NCBI GenBank assembly: GCA_951394405.1
Contig: OX596338.1
Span: 3,348,001 to 3,412,000 of the forward strand
DNA: 64,000 nt
Direction: 5' to 3'
DNA from: Coprinellus micaceus
Taxonomy: Eukaryota > Basidiomycota > Agaricomycetes > Agaricales > Psathyrellaceae
Shown: positions 49,866 through 59,591 of the stretch, piece after piece
How the letters are laid out: the number at the start of each line of letters is the position of its first letter
Position numbering within the stretch: the stretch's first letter is position 1
Notes under the pieces: model-generated
Told to the model about the DNA's origin: nothing
Databases searched by the model: none
What the model saw: the letters and a program-made list of their open reading frames with translations, nothing else
Made by a program: the position numbers and the translations under genes

Positions 49866-52800
49866 CTAGTCTACGTCGCCATACATTTGATCGTATGCAA
49901 ATATTTCGTGGTCATTAAGTTCGTCGAGATAATCAACACCCTCTTCCCCCTCATCGTCCGAATCTCCGCCCGTGTCGGGCTCCTCAACCCTGGCTGAGGA
50001 GGAATCAGCACCTTCCTCCTCCAAACGATGTCGTTCTGTCCCCTCTTCACGGCGCGGCATTGATCCCTCGTGGCTAGCTCCATCAGCCACTGGTACCATT
50101 GTTGGTGTAGAGGCAGCTGGAGTCGCCTTAGGCTTCACATCGGTACAATGATCGAAGTCGGGAGGAATTGCGGGTATATGGGGAGGGGGGTAAGACGCAG
50201 AATGGGTATATGTGTGTCCAACGGACATGCCCAATTGATACCTCATAAACATATCTCGATCGACAAATCTGAGGGGCGAATGTTGAGTAGGTTGATAGCG
50301 CGAGCCGCTCAAAGTGAGAGTGGACGCTACCTGTTGATAAAATAGGTCTTCCAAACCGGTTGATTGCCCACCACTCGAGACTCCGACATAGGCCCCACCT
50401 CTTTCCCTTGCGAGAACTGGGGGACGAAGTGTGCAGAGCGGATGATATAGGTCGGGTCCATGAACTCCAGCGCTCCAGGGGAATTGATGGGACGTGGAGA
50501 GACGCGATCGAGAGAGAATTCGCCCTTCGAACCGATGAAGCGGTACCAATGAACCCATGCAACGTCGATCTGGTGGAAACGGGGCATTGGTGTACCGCTT
50601 GGTAGCGGTCCCCCATACGAAACATCGGCATGGAACACACCCAGGAGCTTGCCGTAGATATACGGGTGCTCCGAGAGCCATGTATCTGGCTTATACCGGT
50701 CATTCAGCACCATAAAGTTGCACTGTGGTGTGTCGACGTGAAGGACATCCTGTTCTCTGCGAACGTCGTATGTGGTGTAGTTGACCCGGAGTAGTTTGTG
50801 GGCATGGATCCTATTAGCGCGAAGGACGACGTGGATCCATTGGTCATCCGGGATCGTCTCGGCTGCATCTCCGAGTCCCAGTCGCTCGAGGAGGCGAGGA
50901 AAGAGGTGTTCCTTGAGGTTGGTGACGAAGTTCTAGGGAGGGATCGCGTTATCAATTCAAAGACGGGACAGACGAGGGTGGAAAACTGACTGTGAGATAC
51001 TCGTCTCGGAGGTGGGGGTCCGAAGGATTTCTTGCGAAGAAGTCGAGGTCAATTGAACGGTGTTTGTTCACGCCAATCACGTAGCGGGCATGAAGAGGAA
51101 ATTCAGGAGCGGCATCCGTCTCGTGAAGGTCAGAGACGTGGTTTTCGACAAGTAGGGGGGGGACCCCCCATTGATCCTCCATCTCAGCCCGGATCCGTGA
51201 TAGGCGAGCTTTGCGGCGTTCTATACGAGAAAGTTGGAGTTCGTAGTCCTTTCTATCGGTTCTGGGGTACCACGACTTCGGTTCCCTGTGGTAGAGTTCT
51301 CCCTACACGATCGCATGGCGCAGGCGGCGTGGATAGACCCATAAATCAGTAAATGTTCTCCCAAACGTGACGGACTCACAGTTTGCGTCGAGTACGAGTC
51401 TGTCGTCCCCAGTTGACGGATGATTGCAGTGTAGTCACCGAGGAAGTGGAACTTGATGGTGAATATGCTGAGCGTAGTGGGCCGCTGGGCGGTATTTGCC
51501 TCCTTTCCACCTGTCTTTTCCTGTCTAGCCCTAGCCTGGGCTTCGTTCTTCCTCTCTTTCATGGGCACCTTCAAGCAGGTCTCTTTGTAGAAACGTCTCA
51601 TCTGCGCTCCGAGCTGAGTGGTGGTATAGTCAAGTAAAGCAAGAGTGAAGTCGTTATGCAGTCGGAGTTTGGCAAGCGCATGCCATTGCGCGCAGACGAA
51701 TAGCAAGGTCATTAGGCGCGTGTTATGTTCGCCTGGTAGTAGCATGTCGAATGCGGGTATCGCACACTGTAACAAAGAAACACGCATTAGGTATGATCCT
51801 GCCGCGATAACTGACAGGACATGCTTCCCTGTAATAAGTCTTCGTAGTCTCTCGCTGCTTTCCGTTTCATTTCAGATACATTCATTGGGAACTTGCGAAT
51901 GGTGTCTCTGCCAAACGCGGGCATCGCTCGGTATCTGAAGACAAGGGTTTTTATGAGCAATTTTCCGGGGGCATAATGTGATCGCCTACCGTGCATCGAG
52001 CTCGGCAGCCAGCGAGATGGTGCTCGGGAAAGCATCAAGCAGCCGAAGCAAATGAATATACAACGTTTTCCATACGCCAATCTCGAACTCATGGAGAATG
52101 TCGACCACAAGGACTGACAGGATGTTGAAGTTCAGGCTCGACAGTTTTCTCTCAAACGCCGTCTACACATATAAGGTTCAGTTCCGACTGAACGAAGGAG
52201 GTAAAGAAGCTCCTTGCCGTTAGGGGGACGAGGGACATCGGCTGAAGTAGCGTCTTCTCAATGGTGCTCTTGTTGTTCACTGCGTACCCCCTGTTTATTA
52301 GACCTTGCGCCTCCGCTACCTTCACTCGTCCAGCCTCGGGGCAGCGCTGCTCGTGTACTCGTTCGGTGTCTGACGGGGCACCAAGCTTGAATAACTGATC
52401 ATGCTTGACCAAGCACCGATGGCAAGGGCACAACCCATTGTTTCGAATTCCACCAACAAGGACTCTGTGTGATGATCAATAGGAAGGCAAACAACGCTCA
52501 CAAACCAAAAGACACCCACTTTTCAGGGTAGTCGGCCGAATAGCTGAAAATCCTTGGAAAGAAGCATCGTTGTTTGCCATCGGGGCATTCAATGATTATA
52601 CCGTGCTTCATGGCCTCCACGAAGTCTGGGCTCAAAAGAATAGACCACTGCTTGTGAAACAGCTCCCGCACGCAATATGAAAAGAGGGGATCCGATGGGA
52701 GCTTTCCCTGATTCCTATCTTTCAAGTAGTCGTTCAGTCGATCAGGAAGCTAAAAAGTCGTGGGGTTAGTAGGGCAAATAGAATGGAATTGGGTGTTAAA

Positions 52801-54516
52801 ATCACCTTCATGAAATAGGCGATCTGGTGCCCCAAACTCTCGGAAGGTCTCCCTCGTCGACTTTTCGCCTCGTTCCCGAAAAACATGTAACACGGCCATA
52901 AGCTTGCACCTCCGAAAGACGTCAACTGCGTTCCATCCGACCAAAACATCAACACAACGACGACCCTTTCCATGCCTTCGTTATGATAAGTTGGCGCCTG
53001 CTGCTGCACGCGCTCGTGCTCGTTTCGGAACGCTCTGGAGAAGTAGAGGTCTCCGTAGAGCTCTACGTCGGGAGAGTCTGGCGTCCTCCTCCAGGTGGCC
53101 TCGTAAGGATAGTAATGGAACTGGCGGCTATCGGTGCGGCTGGAGAGCTTCTCCTTGATGACAGAAACAATCGACCGGTAGCGAAACTCGCCTACTGTAA
53201 AGGTTTTAGTCCCAGGTTCTTTCATTCTCTTGTGGAACGGGATGTCGATCGTTACGGTCGCCGTCATCCAACCGTCGTCCAAGGTCCATGTCGCATCATC
53301 TTCATTAAGATCGTCTTTGTCGGCCCCGAGTGACTTGAAAGCAGCCTTCCAGTTGACGCCAACTGCGTCGCTAATCGAAAAGTCGTCAGCTTCCAGGATC
53401 GACACGAGCTTTTGGAAATCGAGGAACGATTTCTTCGTCGAGCTCCAGTACCATTCGGCCAGGAGAAATGCGGTTTGATTCTTGAAGGGTCCATATTTGG
53501 TCACTGCCAGTGGTCTGGAATCGCTCTTGGCTTCGTCGTGCGAGTCGGTTAACTGATCAGGGTCGTGAGCCGGAACGACGCCAAGTGGAAGCGGAAATCT
53601 ACGCATGACGCCGAAGTCACTACGATCCGTCTCGTGAATGGTCAAGGGTTGCGTCGAATCTACCCTCGACGGGATAGTCGTGGGTGGCGATAGAAGGGCG
53701 ATTTGGGCTTCTAGCATCCTAGTGTCTAGAGGAATAGGCCCGTAAACATTGCGATTCCAGAGCCGGTTAGAGCAACCGGACGCACCAATCGGAGAGCCAT
53801 CTACAACGCCTAATGCAGGGAAAAGGGGGGGTGGGGGTCCAGGCAAGGGGTCGTGAGTGTAGCGCGCTGGAAGGCGCCTCTCTCGTTTGCCTTTCCTGGT
53901 GGCCACGGGCGCATTGAGCTCTTCGGCTGAGATGTCCTGGACGTTACATCCTCGTCAATTCGCGAAACGGTGCAGCCATTAAGGGACTCACGGTGGCCTC
54001 CGACAACTTGAATCGGGACTTGTGCCGCTTTCTCGCGCGCGGCAGATCCGTGTTCGCGCCCTTCACAGTCTATTAGCTGGTGCACGGGACTTGGTGGACA
54101 ACCAGGAGCAGGCAAACTCACTTCAGCTTCTGCCAGTTCTGATGGTTTCGGGCTTGGCAATGTACTCGTTCCGGGGGGATCCACAGGTTTTCCCTGCAAA
54201 CCGTGTTACTAGATGTCTAGAAATATAATATGCGTGGCAATGGGCTTACTGTTGCCTCGTCGGGTCCGGCGTTGAATGGTTCCTGGTTCTGTCCGTCGCG
54301 AAGCTCTGCCCTCTTCCTCTTTCTGCTCTGCCAGAGTTCCCTTGTTTGATCAAGGAGATTACTAATGCTCCGGCGGGCGAGCGTGCAGGCCAGTCGCTCG
54401 TGAGCCTGAAGACGGTGGAGGGTGAGGTACGTCTTGCCGCAGTACGCGCAACAATACGAAGGGTTGGCAAAATGTCCATAGGGACCTCGATTGTCTGGGA
54501 CGCCGGTGCTGCTCAT
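49866..54516 (-). mobile_element. Plavaka/KDZ-type DNA transposon, ends not located
   Basis: The span given is only that of the transposase gene. Terminal inverted repeats and a target-site duplication were looked for by eye on both sides (about 49,300-49,860 and 54,520-55,110) and not found. The true element is probably longer. Confidence 0.7.
49866..54516 (-). CDS. Plavaka-type transposase with N-terminal zinc finger
   Basis: Recognised from repeated exposure to agaricomycete Plavaka (KDZ-related) transposases. Exon 1 (from ATG 54516) carries a C2H2-like finger (YCCAYCGKTYLTLHRLQAHE). Then come SELAEAETVKGANTDLPRAR with basic KRHKSRFKLSEAT, and the core: FKNQTAFLLAEWYWSSTKK, GEFRYRSIVSVIKEKL, VVVVLMFWSDGTQLTSFGGA, FHKQWSILLSPDFVEAM, FSYSADYPEKV and NNGLCPCHRC. 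Later blocks are VVDILHEFEIGVWKTLYIHL, AMPAFGRDTIRKFPMNVSEM, LLFVCAQWHALAKLRLHNDF, TTDSYSTQT, YTTYDVRREQDVLHVDTPQC and MFMRYQLGMSVGHTYTH. The acidic C-terminus ends MYGDVD. Around ten introns of 50-60 bp join the blocks; the first is 54194-54249. I found no internal stop that splicing cannot remove, so it may still be functional. Exact borders of the middle exons (51,000-52,500) are approximate. Confidence 0.85.
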
Positions 54517-55117
54517 GGAGCTGAAAAAGCAGTCAGGTTAGCATATCACATTCGTCCTTCATGTGAAGGGGACGACATTACCTGACTTGAACCTCAAGGG
54601 AAAGGCTGACACTGGGGACGAACGTCCAGCTCTGGTAAGGCCGCTGCTGTTGTTCGTCTTGCTCTAGGGCGAGCTCGCTGTAAAACAAGAAATGGTGGGG
54701 CGGATCAGTTCACTCCCGATTCCGGTTGTCGTATCCTTAAACTAATCGAACCTTTTGATAGAAGGTGAGGGCATCGTTATTCGAGTCATCTCGCTGAATG
54801 CGTCGTCGGCTTGACTGGGCGTCACCCGCCGCCGGATCATGTTGACTCTATCTTGAGGGTGGTGCTACCCTCAAGCTAATAGCGCAGTTGGAGACCCTGC
54901 GCAATTTGTGACTCCAATGCTCGAGCTGTCATGGTGACACATTGAATATGCAGCCGACACTGTGTATGTCGTTCGCCACTTGCTGCGCATTCGTATATTG
55001 AGATGGTTAAAACTCACGATGTTCACCGATAAACCAGAATCACTCACAAACGAAACAATCTCAGCCTAGCTCCTAACCCACGCCAACGCTCACACTTGAA
55101 AACGTCCTACCACCCCA
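54517..55117. other. Upstream region of the transposase, no gene
   Basis: About 600 bp between the divergent transposase and coiled-coil orphan genes. I see no terminal inverted repeat, tRNA or frame of note. Confidence 0.4.
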
Positions 55118-55874
55118 ATGATGAGAGGCATCCAAACACCACGGCAGAAGCGGCTCATCCGGGACCACACACCATCCCGGTACCACCCCTACCAGCATGA
55201 CCAGGTCAGCCCATGTGAAGGTCGGGAGAGGCAGGCGACGACGGCCGGGAACGTCCACAGAGGTGACCCCTCGGTGTCTGCACGGGCCACCCAGGGGCGT
55301 ATCAAACAGGAAGAGGACGGAGACACATCAGTCTTGAGAGCCCCAGGTATGTGCACTGCGACCGACCTTCCAATGCGAAAGCTGAACAAATCCTTCTGTG
55401 TTAGAGGGAAGGGGTGAACTGCGGGGCCCCGTTGAGTCCAACAGAGCAGCTTTGGAAGGACCGTCGACCCAGAATATGCGAACCCGAGCCGCCACGAGAC
55501 CGACGAGGGAAGTTGCGAAGCTCAACGTGGAAATCGAGGCCTTGAAAGGACGTATCCAAGAGCTGGAAAGATCTGGAAGGCGGTTGAAGAGCCAAATGGC
55601 CTTGAGGGGAGAGTTACTCAAAGATACGAGGGGCGAAAGGGACGAGGCACGCACCGAATGCTTGAAAGCAGAGGAGGCGCTTGAAGAAAGGGAACGATAC
55701 CTGGAAGCACTCACGCGGGAGGCTGATCGGTACCGTGGGTGGTGGCTTACGGACTACTATTCGTTGAAGGTCGTCCTTGGGCTAGTTCCAAACAAGAAGG
55801 ACGTGGAGGCCATCAGTGCCGCGGCTCACAGTCGCTTCGCAACTTACTCGGCCGGGTTGAAGCAACAGCAGTAG
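55118..55874 (+). CDS. Small coiled-coil orphan protein, 232 residues
   Basis: Two exons joined by a 58-bp intron (55347-55404, GTATGT donor, GTTAG acceptor) give 699 coding bases. The protein starts MMRGIQTPRQKRLIRDHTPS, with a basic disordered N-terminus. A coiled coil spans about residues 105-175 (EVAKLNVEIEALKGRIQELE and AEEALEERERYLEALTREAD). The C-terminal motif is RYRGWWLTDYYSLKVVLGLV, then PNKKDVEAISAAAHSRFATY. I have seen the RGWWLTE-x-LKxVLxLVPN pattern in other agaricomycete orphan proteins, which suggests a multicopy lineage-specific family, but no function is known to me. A shorter start at 55476 (MRTRAATRPTREV) is possible. It is divergent from the Plavaka transposase, about 600 bp away, and could be an accessory gene of that element. 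Confidence 0.7.
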
Positions 55875-56859
55875 ATCTGGATATGAGGCCTGGAATGTAC
55901 GAAGCACATGATTGGAGATGATTGGCGTAATAACATGGATAGCTGGTAATTGACTCTATATTGTCTGGAAGGTTTGCGGCGACACCACAGAGACCCGTGG
56001 ATGAAAACGCGGGGGTGGGTAGAACTGAGATAATCTGAAGTGCGTGAGACGAGGAAACACCACCATGAGCCGAAAGGGGAGCAAGGAGCGCGGGTGTGAG
56101 GTTGTGGCCGGTGTTGGTGAGCGGGGGCGCAGTTGTCTGTTGCTTGGGAATCTGAGCGTGGTGCAAACCGCATTGGAAATACGGACGTGGGGAAGCCTTA
56201 TGCGGATTTGATTGGGAGGCTGAGGTGGAAGGTCCCAGCTGCTTGGCGAGTCGAGTCGGAACGAGAGTGGCGGTTCTACACCTCTTGGTCAGCAGCAGCC
56301 TGAGATGTGCGGAAGGTACAGTTGACGCACGATTTCGTTTCAGGACCGGAGTGCGTCAATTCGCGATTTGCACCTGGGGCTAGCGATTGGCCTGACGGAT
56401 GGATCGACACTTGATAGTCAGTAGAGAGAGGCTGTTCTTGCCCATTCATCATCGAATCTTGCCGGGATGGGCGAATTCTACCCAGATTCCATGGCCCGAA
56501 CGCTTGCCACGGAAGGTGGATAAAGGTAGGTCTGTAAGGCTCGACACAGCTACATGCCGCCATCAGCCTCGGAACGTCGCGGATGGCGACAGGTACGACT
56601 CACGCCGAGTAGGCGACTGGGGTGAGTTTGGCAAAGACCTGCAATCCGCGATGAGACGCGACCCGCTTGCAACCCTGTCCTCCCTGTCCGGCGTGTAGGA
56701 AAGAGACTCTAGTAGTCCTAAATATATGCCCTTCCGTCCGAAACTGGGGATGTGCTGGCGACCACCGCTTACGGATGATATTGGATTTGTAGGTGATTGA
56801 CGCCCTCGTGGTTCGGGGCTGTCGACGAGTTGACGATGATCTGGGGTGTCCGAAGGGAC
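55875..56859. other. Intergenic, no gene supported
   Basis: About 1 kb. Minus frames at 55813-56173 overlap the end of the coiled-coil orphan gene and look like shadows. No repeat is visible until the minisatellite begins. Confidence 0.4.
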
Positions 56860-57935
56860 GGGTCGGAGATGGTGCGCAGGCTGGTGAGAGAGAGAGGGAC
56901 GTGGGGTATGTGTTGGGGAGAATCGGTCGTTTGTCGTCCGCCATGCTGAGCGCGTCGAGTATGGCTATTTTGGGCATTGAAGAGCATTGGTGTCTTGGCG
57001 GGTTTGACGAAGATCTGCATGCCCATAGAGATGGGGGAAAGTGTGGGAGTAAGCTGCTGGGAGGGTGATGAGAGAGAGGTGGGTGGAGGGGTCTGCGTTG
57101 GGTCGCCTATCGCCCGCATCGAACCTCCTGGCCCTTGATATTGAAGGGGGTCGGCGTCCTGAGAGCCTTGATGAAGATCTGCATGCCCGAAGAGATGAGG
57201 GAAGGTGTGTCGGCGTCCTGGGTGGTTTGACGAAGATCTGCATGTCTGGAGAGAAGGGGGAAGGCGTGTCGGGGGACGTTTGACGAAGATCTGCATGTCT
57301 GAAGAGATGGGAGAAGGCGTGTTCCACGAAGATTTGCATGTCTGAAGACTCCAACTCCTTGGTGTTGAGGAGGGTCGGCGCGTTGGGTGGTTTGACAAAG
57401 ATCTGCATGTCCGAAGAGATGAGGGAAGGTGTGTCGGGGTCCTGGGTGGTTTGACGAAGATCTGCATGTCTGGAGAGAAGGGGGAAGGCGCGTCGGGGGA
57501 CGTTTGACGAGGATCTGCATGTCTGAAGAGAAGGGCCAAGGCGTGTCGGGGGATGTTTGACGAAGGTCTGCATGTCCGAAGAGATGGGGGAAGGCGTGTT
57601 CCACGAAGATTTGCATGTCTGGAGACTCCAACTCCTTGGTGTTGAGGGTCGGCGCGCTGGGTGGTTTGACGAAGATCTGCATGTCTGAGGAGATGAGGGA
57701 AGGTGTGTTGGTGTTCTGAGACGTTTGACGAAGGTCTGCATGCCCGAAGAGACGGGGGAAGTCGTAGAGGCAAGGCACTAGGAGGCTGGTGTAAGAGGGC
57801 AGCACAACGGAACTGTGTTGGCGAATATCGCTCGTTTATCGCTCGCCATGTTGACCGCATCGAATACAACTATTTCTTGGTACTGAAGGGGGTCGACGTC
57901 CCGAGTGGTTTGGCGAAGGTCTGCATGTCCGAAGA
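56860..57935. repeat. Composite minisatellite with a ubiquitin-start-like core
   Basis: About 13 copies of a core, on the plus strand tttgacgaagatctgcat, spaced roughly 45-85 bp apart. Exact copies of this 18-mer lie at 57003, 57226, 57279, 57450 and 57665. One- to few-base variants lie near 57166, 57391, 57503, 57555, 57724 and 57909, and two cacgaagatttgcat variants near 57325 and 57601. Linkers are also shared (aagagatgagggaaggtgtgt, ctccaactccttggtgttga), giving a higher-order pattern. A longer unit containing cgccatgctgagcgcgtcga-like sequence recurs near 56938 and 57845, with a more diverged copy near 57110. On the minus strand the core reads ATGCAGATCTTCGTCAAA. The open frames through it (up to 366 codons) use different phases for different copies, so it is not a protein repeat. 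Confidence 0.85.
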
Positions 57936-58901
57936 GAACATGAGTGGACTTTCGTTGCTTGCCCATTCTGACTTCTGGGACAGATGCGGGCGGCAAGTGG
58001 GCGTCCAGACAGGAACATCCCTGACTCACGCCAGGCTGGGAGAGCGTAGAACTGCTACGCAGTTTAGAATACAACCTTTATAACTTCGAATAGACGTACC
58101 CCAGCACGACAGCCTTGCGCACATCGGGTACCCTTCAGGAAACCTGCAGACTTCGACGATGCATCAGCTCCTGCTTGCTGTTTGGGAAGTTTAATTCAGC
58201 TGACGAATGATCTCACCTCCAGCCTCTGCCCTACGCTTCTACCTCGATGTCGCCAGTCTCGAAGTACCCAGTGAATGCACAGCGTCTTGATGGTTGAAAG
58301 AGCAGTGCAGGCCTCTTGCCAATCATCCAATGATGTGTGGTGCGGGTTGTGGAATGGGTGGCGGTGTCGACGAATTGATAGGATCATCGGTCTGGGCCAA
58401 ACCTGGATCTCGCGGTGACTCGGACCTTGGGCGTCTAAGTAATGCACTGGCAACTACACCAGTAAGTTCACGCTTCTCCTCTTCTTTCCTTCATTTCTTG
58501 TCCTTTATCTTCCGACCCTAGCCGTCTTGCCCTCTTACATGGATATATCTCTTTCAGCTCACGCTGTACAATCATATGCAAATGCACATTTCCATTCCTT
58601 ACAGCAGAAATCTCCAACGGTGGACAACCGAAGCCAGTGCTCCACATAGTGTAATTGATAGCTGATAAGCGATGGCGTATTAAGTACAAGGAATACAGGT
58701 TCAAACCCAAGTCGTTTGGGATCCACGAGGCTCGAGGCGTCTACGTACAGAAGGAATAGTGGATGGTTATACATGACGAAAGAATATAAGAATCGTGCTC
58801 GGTATATGTGTGAAAGATGATGACGAGCATAGATGACAGCAGGTGCTCTCATAGGCGGCGTACCCAGCCTGAAGGCCGTAGTCATCGAGGAACGACGGTG
58901 A
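57936..58901. other. Intergenic, no feature supported
   Basis: About 1 kb between the minisatellite and the next gene. Only short frames are present, with no recognisable motif. Confidence 0.4.
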
Positions 58902-59591
58902 TCAGGGCGAATCTGGCTCCGAGTCCTCGCTATGGAGCGAATAAGGGTCGTGCAGAACAGAGAATGGGTCGTCGCGATAAGGGAACGGACGCTTCTCAGC
59001 ATCTGAGGAGTCATCGAAATCATCGCCGTCCGAGTCGGTGTCTGAGGAGTCCCTATAGACACTGCGCTTCTTGCTTACGGAAAGGTATCGAGGTTGGAGA
59101 CGTCTGCCGACCTCTGTCAATGAAGCATTACCATCTCTTATCGTGTAACGAAAGTCATAAACGGACGCACCTTGGGATTGGGTTTCATAGAAAAGAATGC
59201 TTAGCTGTTGGCGGGACGAGGGTGGAAGAGTTTTCAAGCGATCAATGAACCACAAGAGGTCCGCGTATGCATCCTGTAAGTTACGTCGCTTCGTCATCTT
59301 CTCCTTCCACGCGACGTGCTCGTCCCTCTCTACTTTCTCCCAGCTGTACCGAGCGACTTTATAGACACTGATGACAACCGCAAGCCTCTCGAACGTCGCC
59401 ATGCTATCCTCACTCTGGGTACCCTCACTCCGGGTTTTGGGCGACACCGGAATTGCGGGGTCGACTTCGTCATATCCATCGATATATGGGACCCCCTCTT
59501 CCCCTGGAGTACTACTAGGTAGAATGACTCTCGGTGCACTGCATGAGACCCAAGGTGGAGGGGGCGCAAGTGAGCCCGGAGCCACACACAA
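58902..59591 (-). CDS. Orphan acidic protein
   Basis: Not recognised. The frame from ATG 59591 reads MCVAPGSLAPPPPWVSCSAP, then PSSTPGEEGVPYIDGYDEVD, an alpha-helical part (FERLAVVISVYKVARYSWEK, DAYADLLWFIDRLKTLPPSS), and an acidic tail (RDSSDTDSDGDDFDDSSDAE) ending SEDSEPDSP. A 57-bp segment with a GTGCGT donor and TTGACAG acceptor (after ETQSQ) is probably an in-frame intron, giving about 210 residues. A different first exon from ATG 59678 (MQRQNPCVISPCEP) joined through a GTGAGA...ATGCAG intron is equally plausible and would remove the odd first residues. The acidic tail suggests a nuclear or histone-interacting protein, but that is speculation. Confidence 0.5.
   Translation of the reverse strand: MCVAPGSLAPPPPWVSCSAPRVILPSSTPGEEGVPYIDGYDEVDPAIPVSPKTRSEGTQSEDSMATFERLAVVISVYKVARYSWEKVERDEHVAWKEKMTKRRNLQDAYADLLWFIDRLKTLPPSSRQQLSILFYETQSQGASVYDFRYTIRDGNASLTEVGRRLQPRYLSVSKKRSVYRDSSDTDSDGDDFDDSSDAEKRPFPYRDDPFSVLHDPYSLHSEDSEPDSP

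Noticed and set aside
56769..57869. Minus-strand frames of up to 366 codons with repeated HADLRQTS/DMQIFVKPP
   Set aside because: They run through a minisatellite in several phases at once, with no consistent protein repeat and no gene structure.
58681..58720. ggttcaaaccc string resembling a tRNA T-loop
   Set aside because: No matching D-arm, anticodon arm or acceptor stem could be found on either strand.
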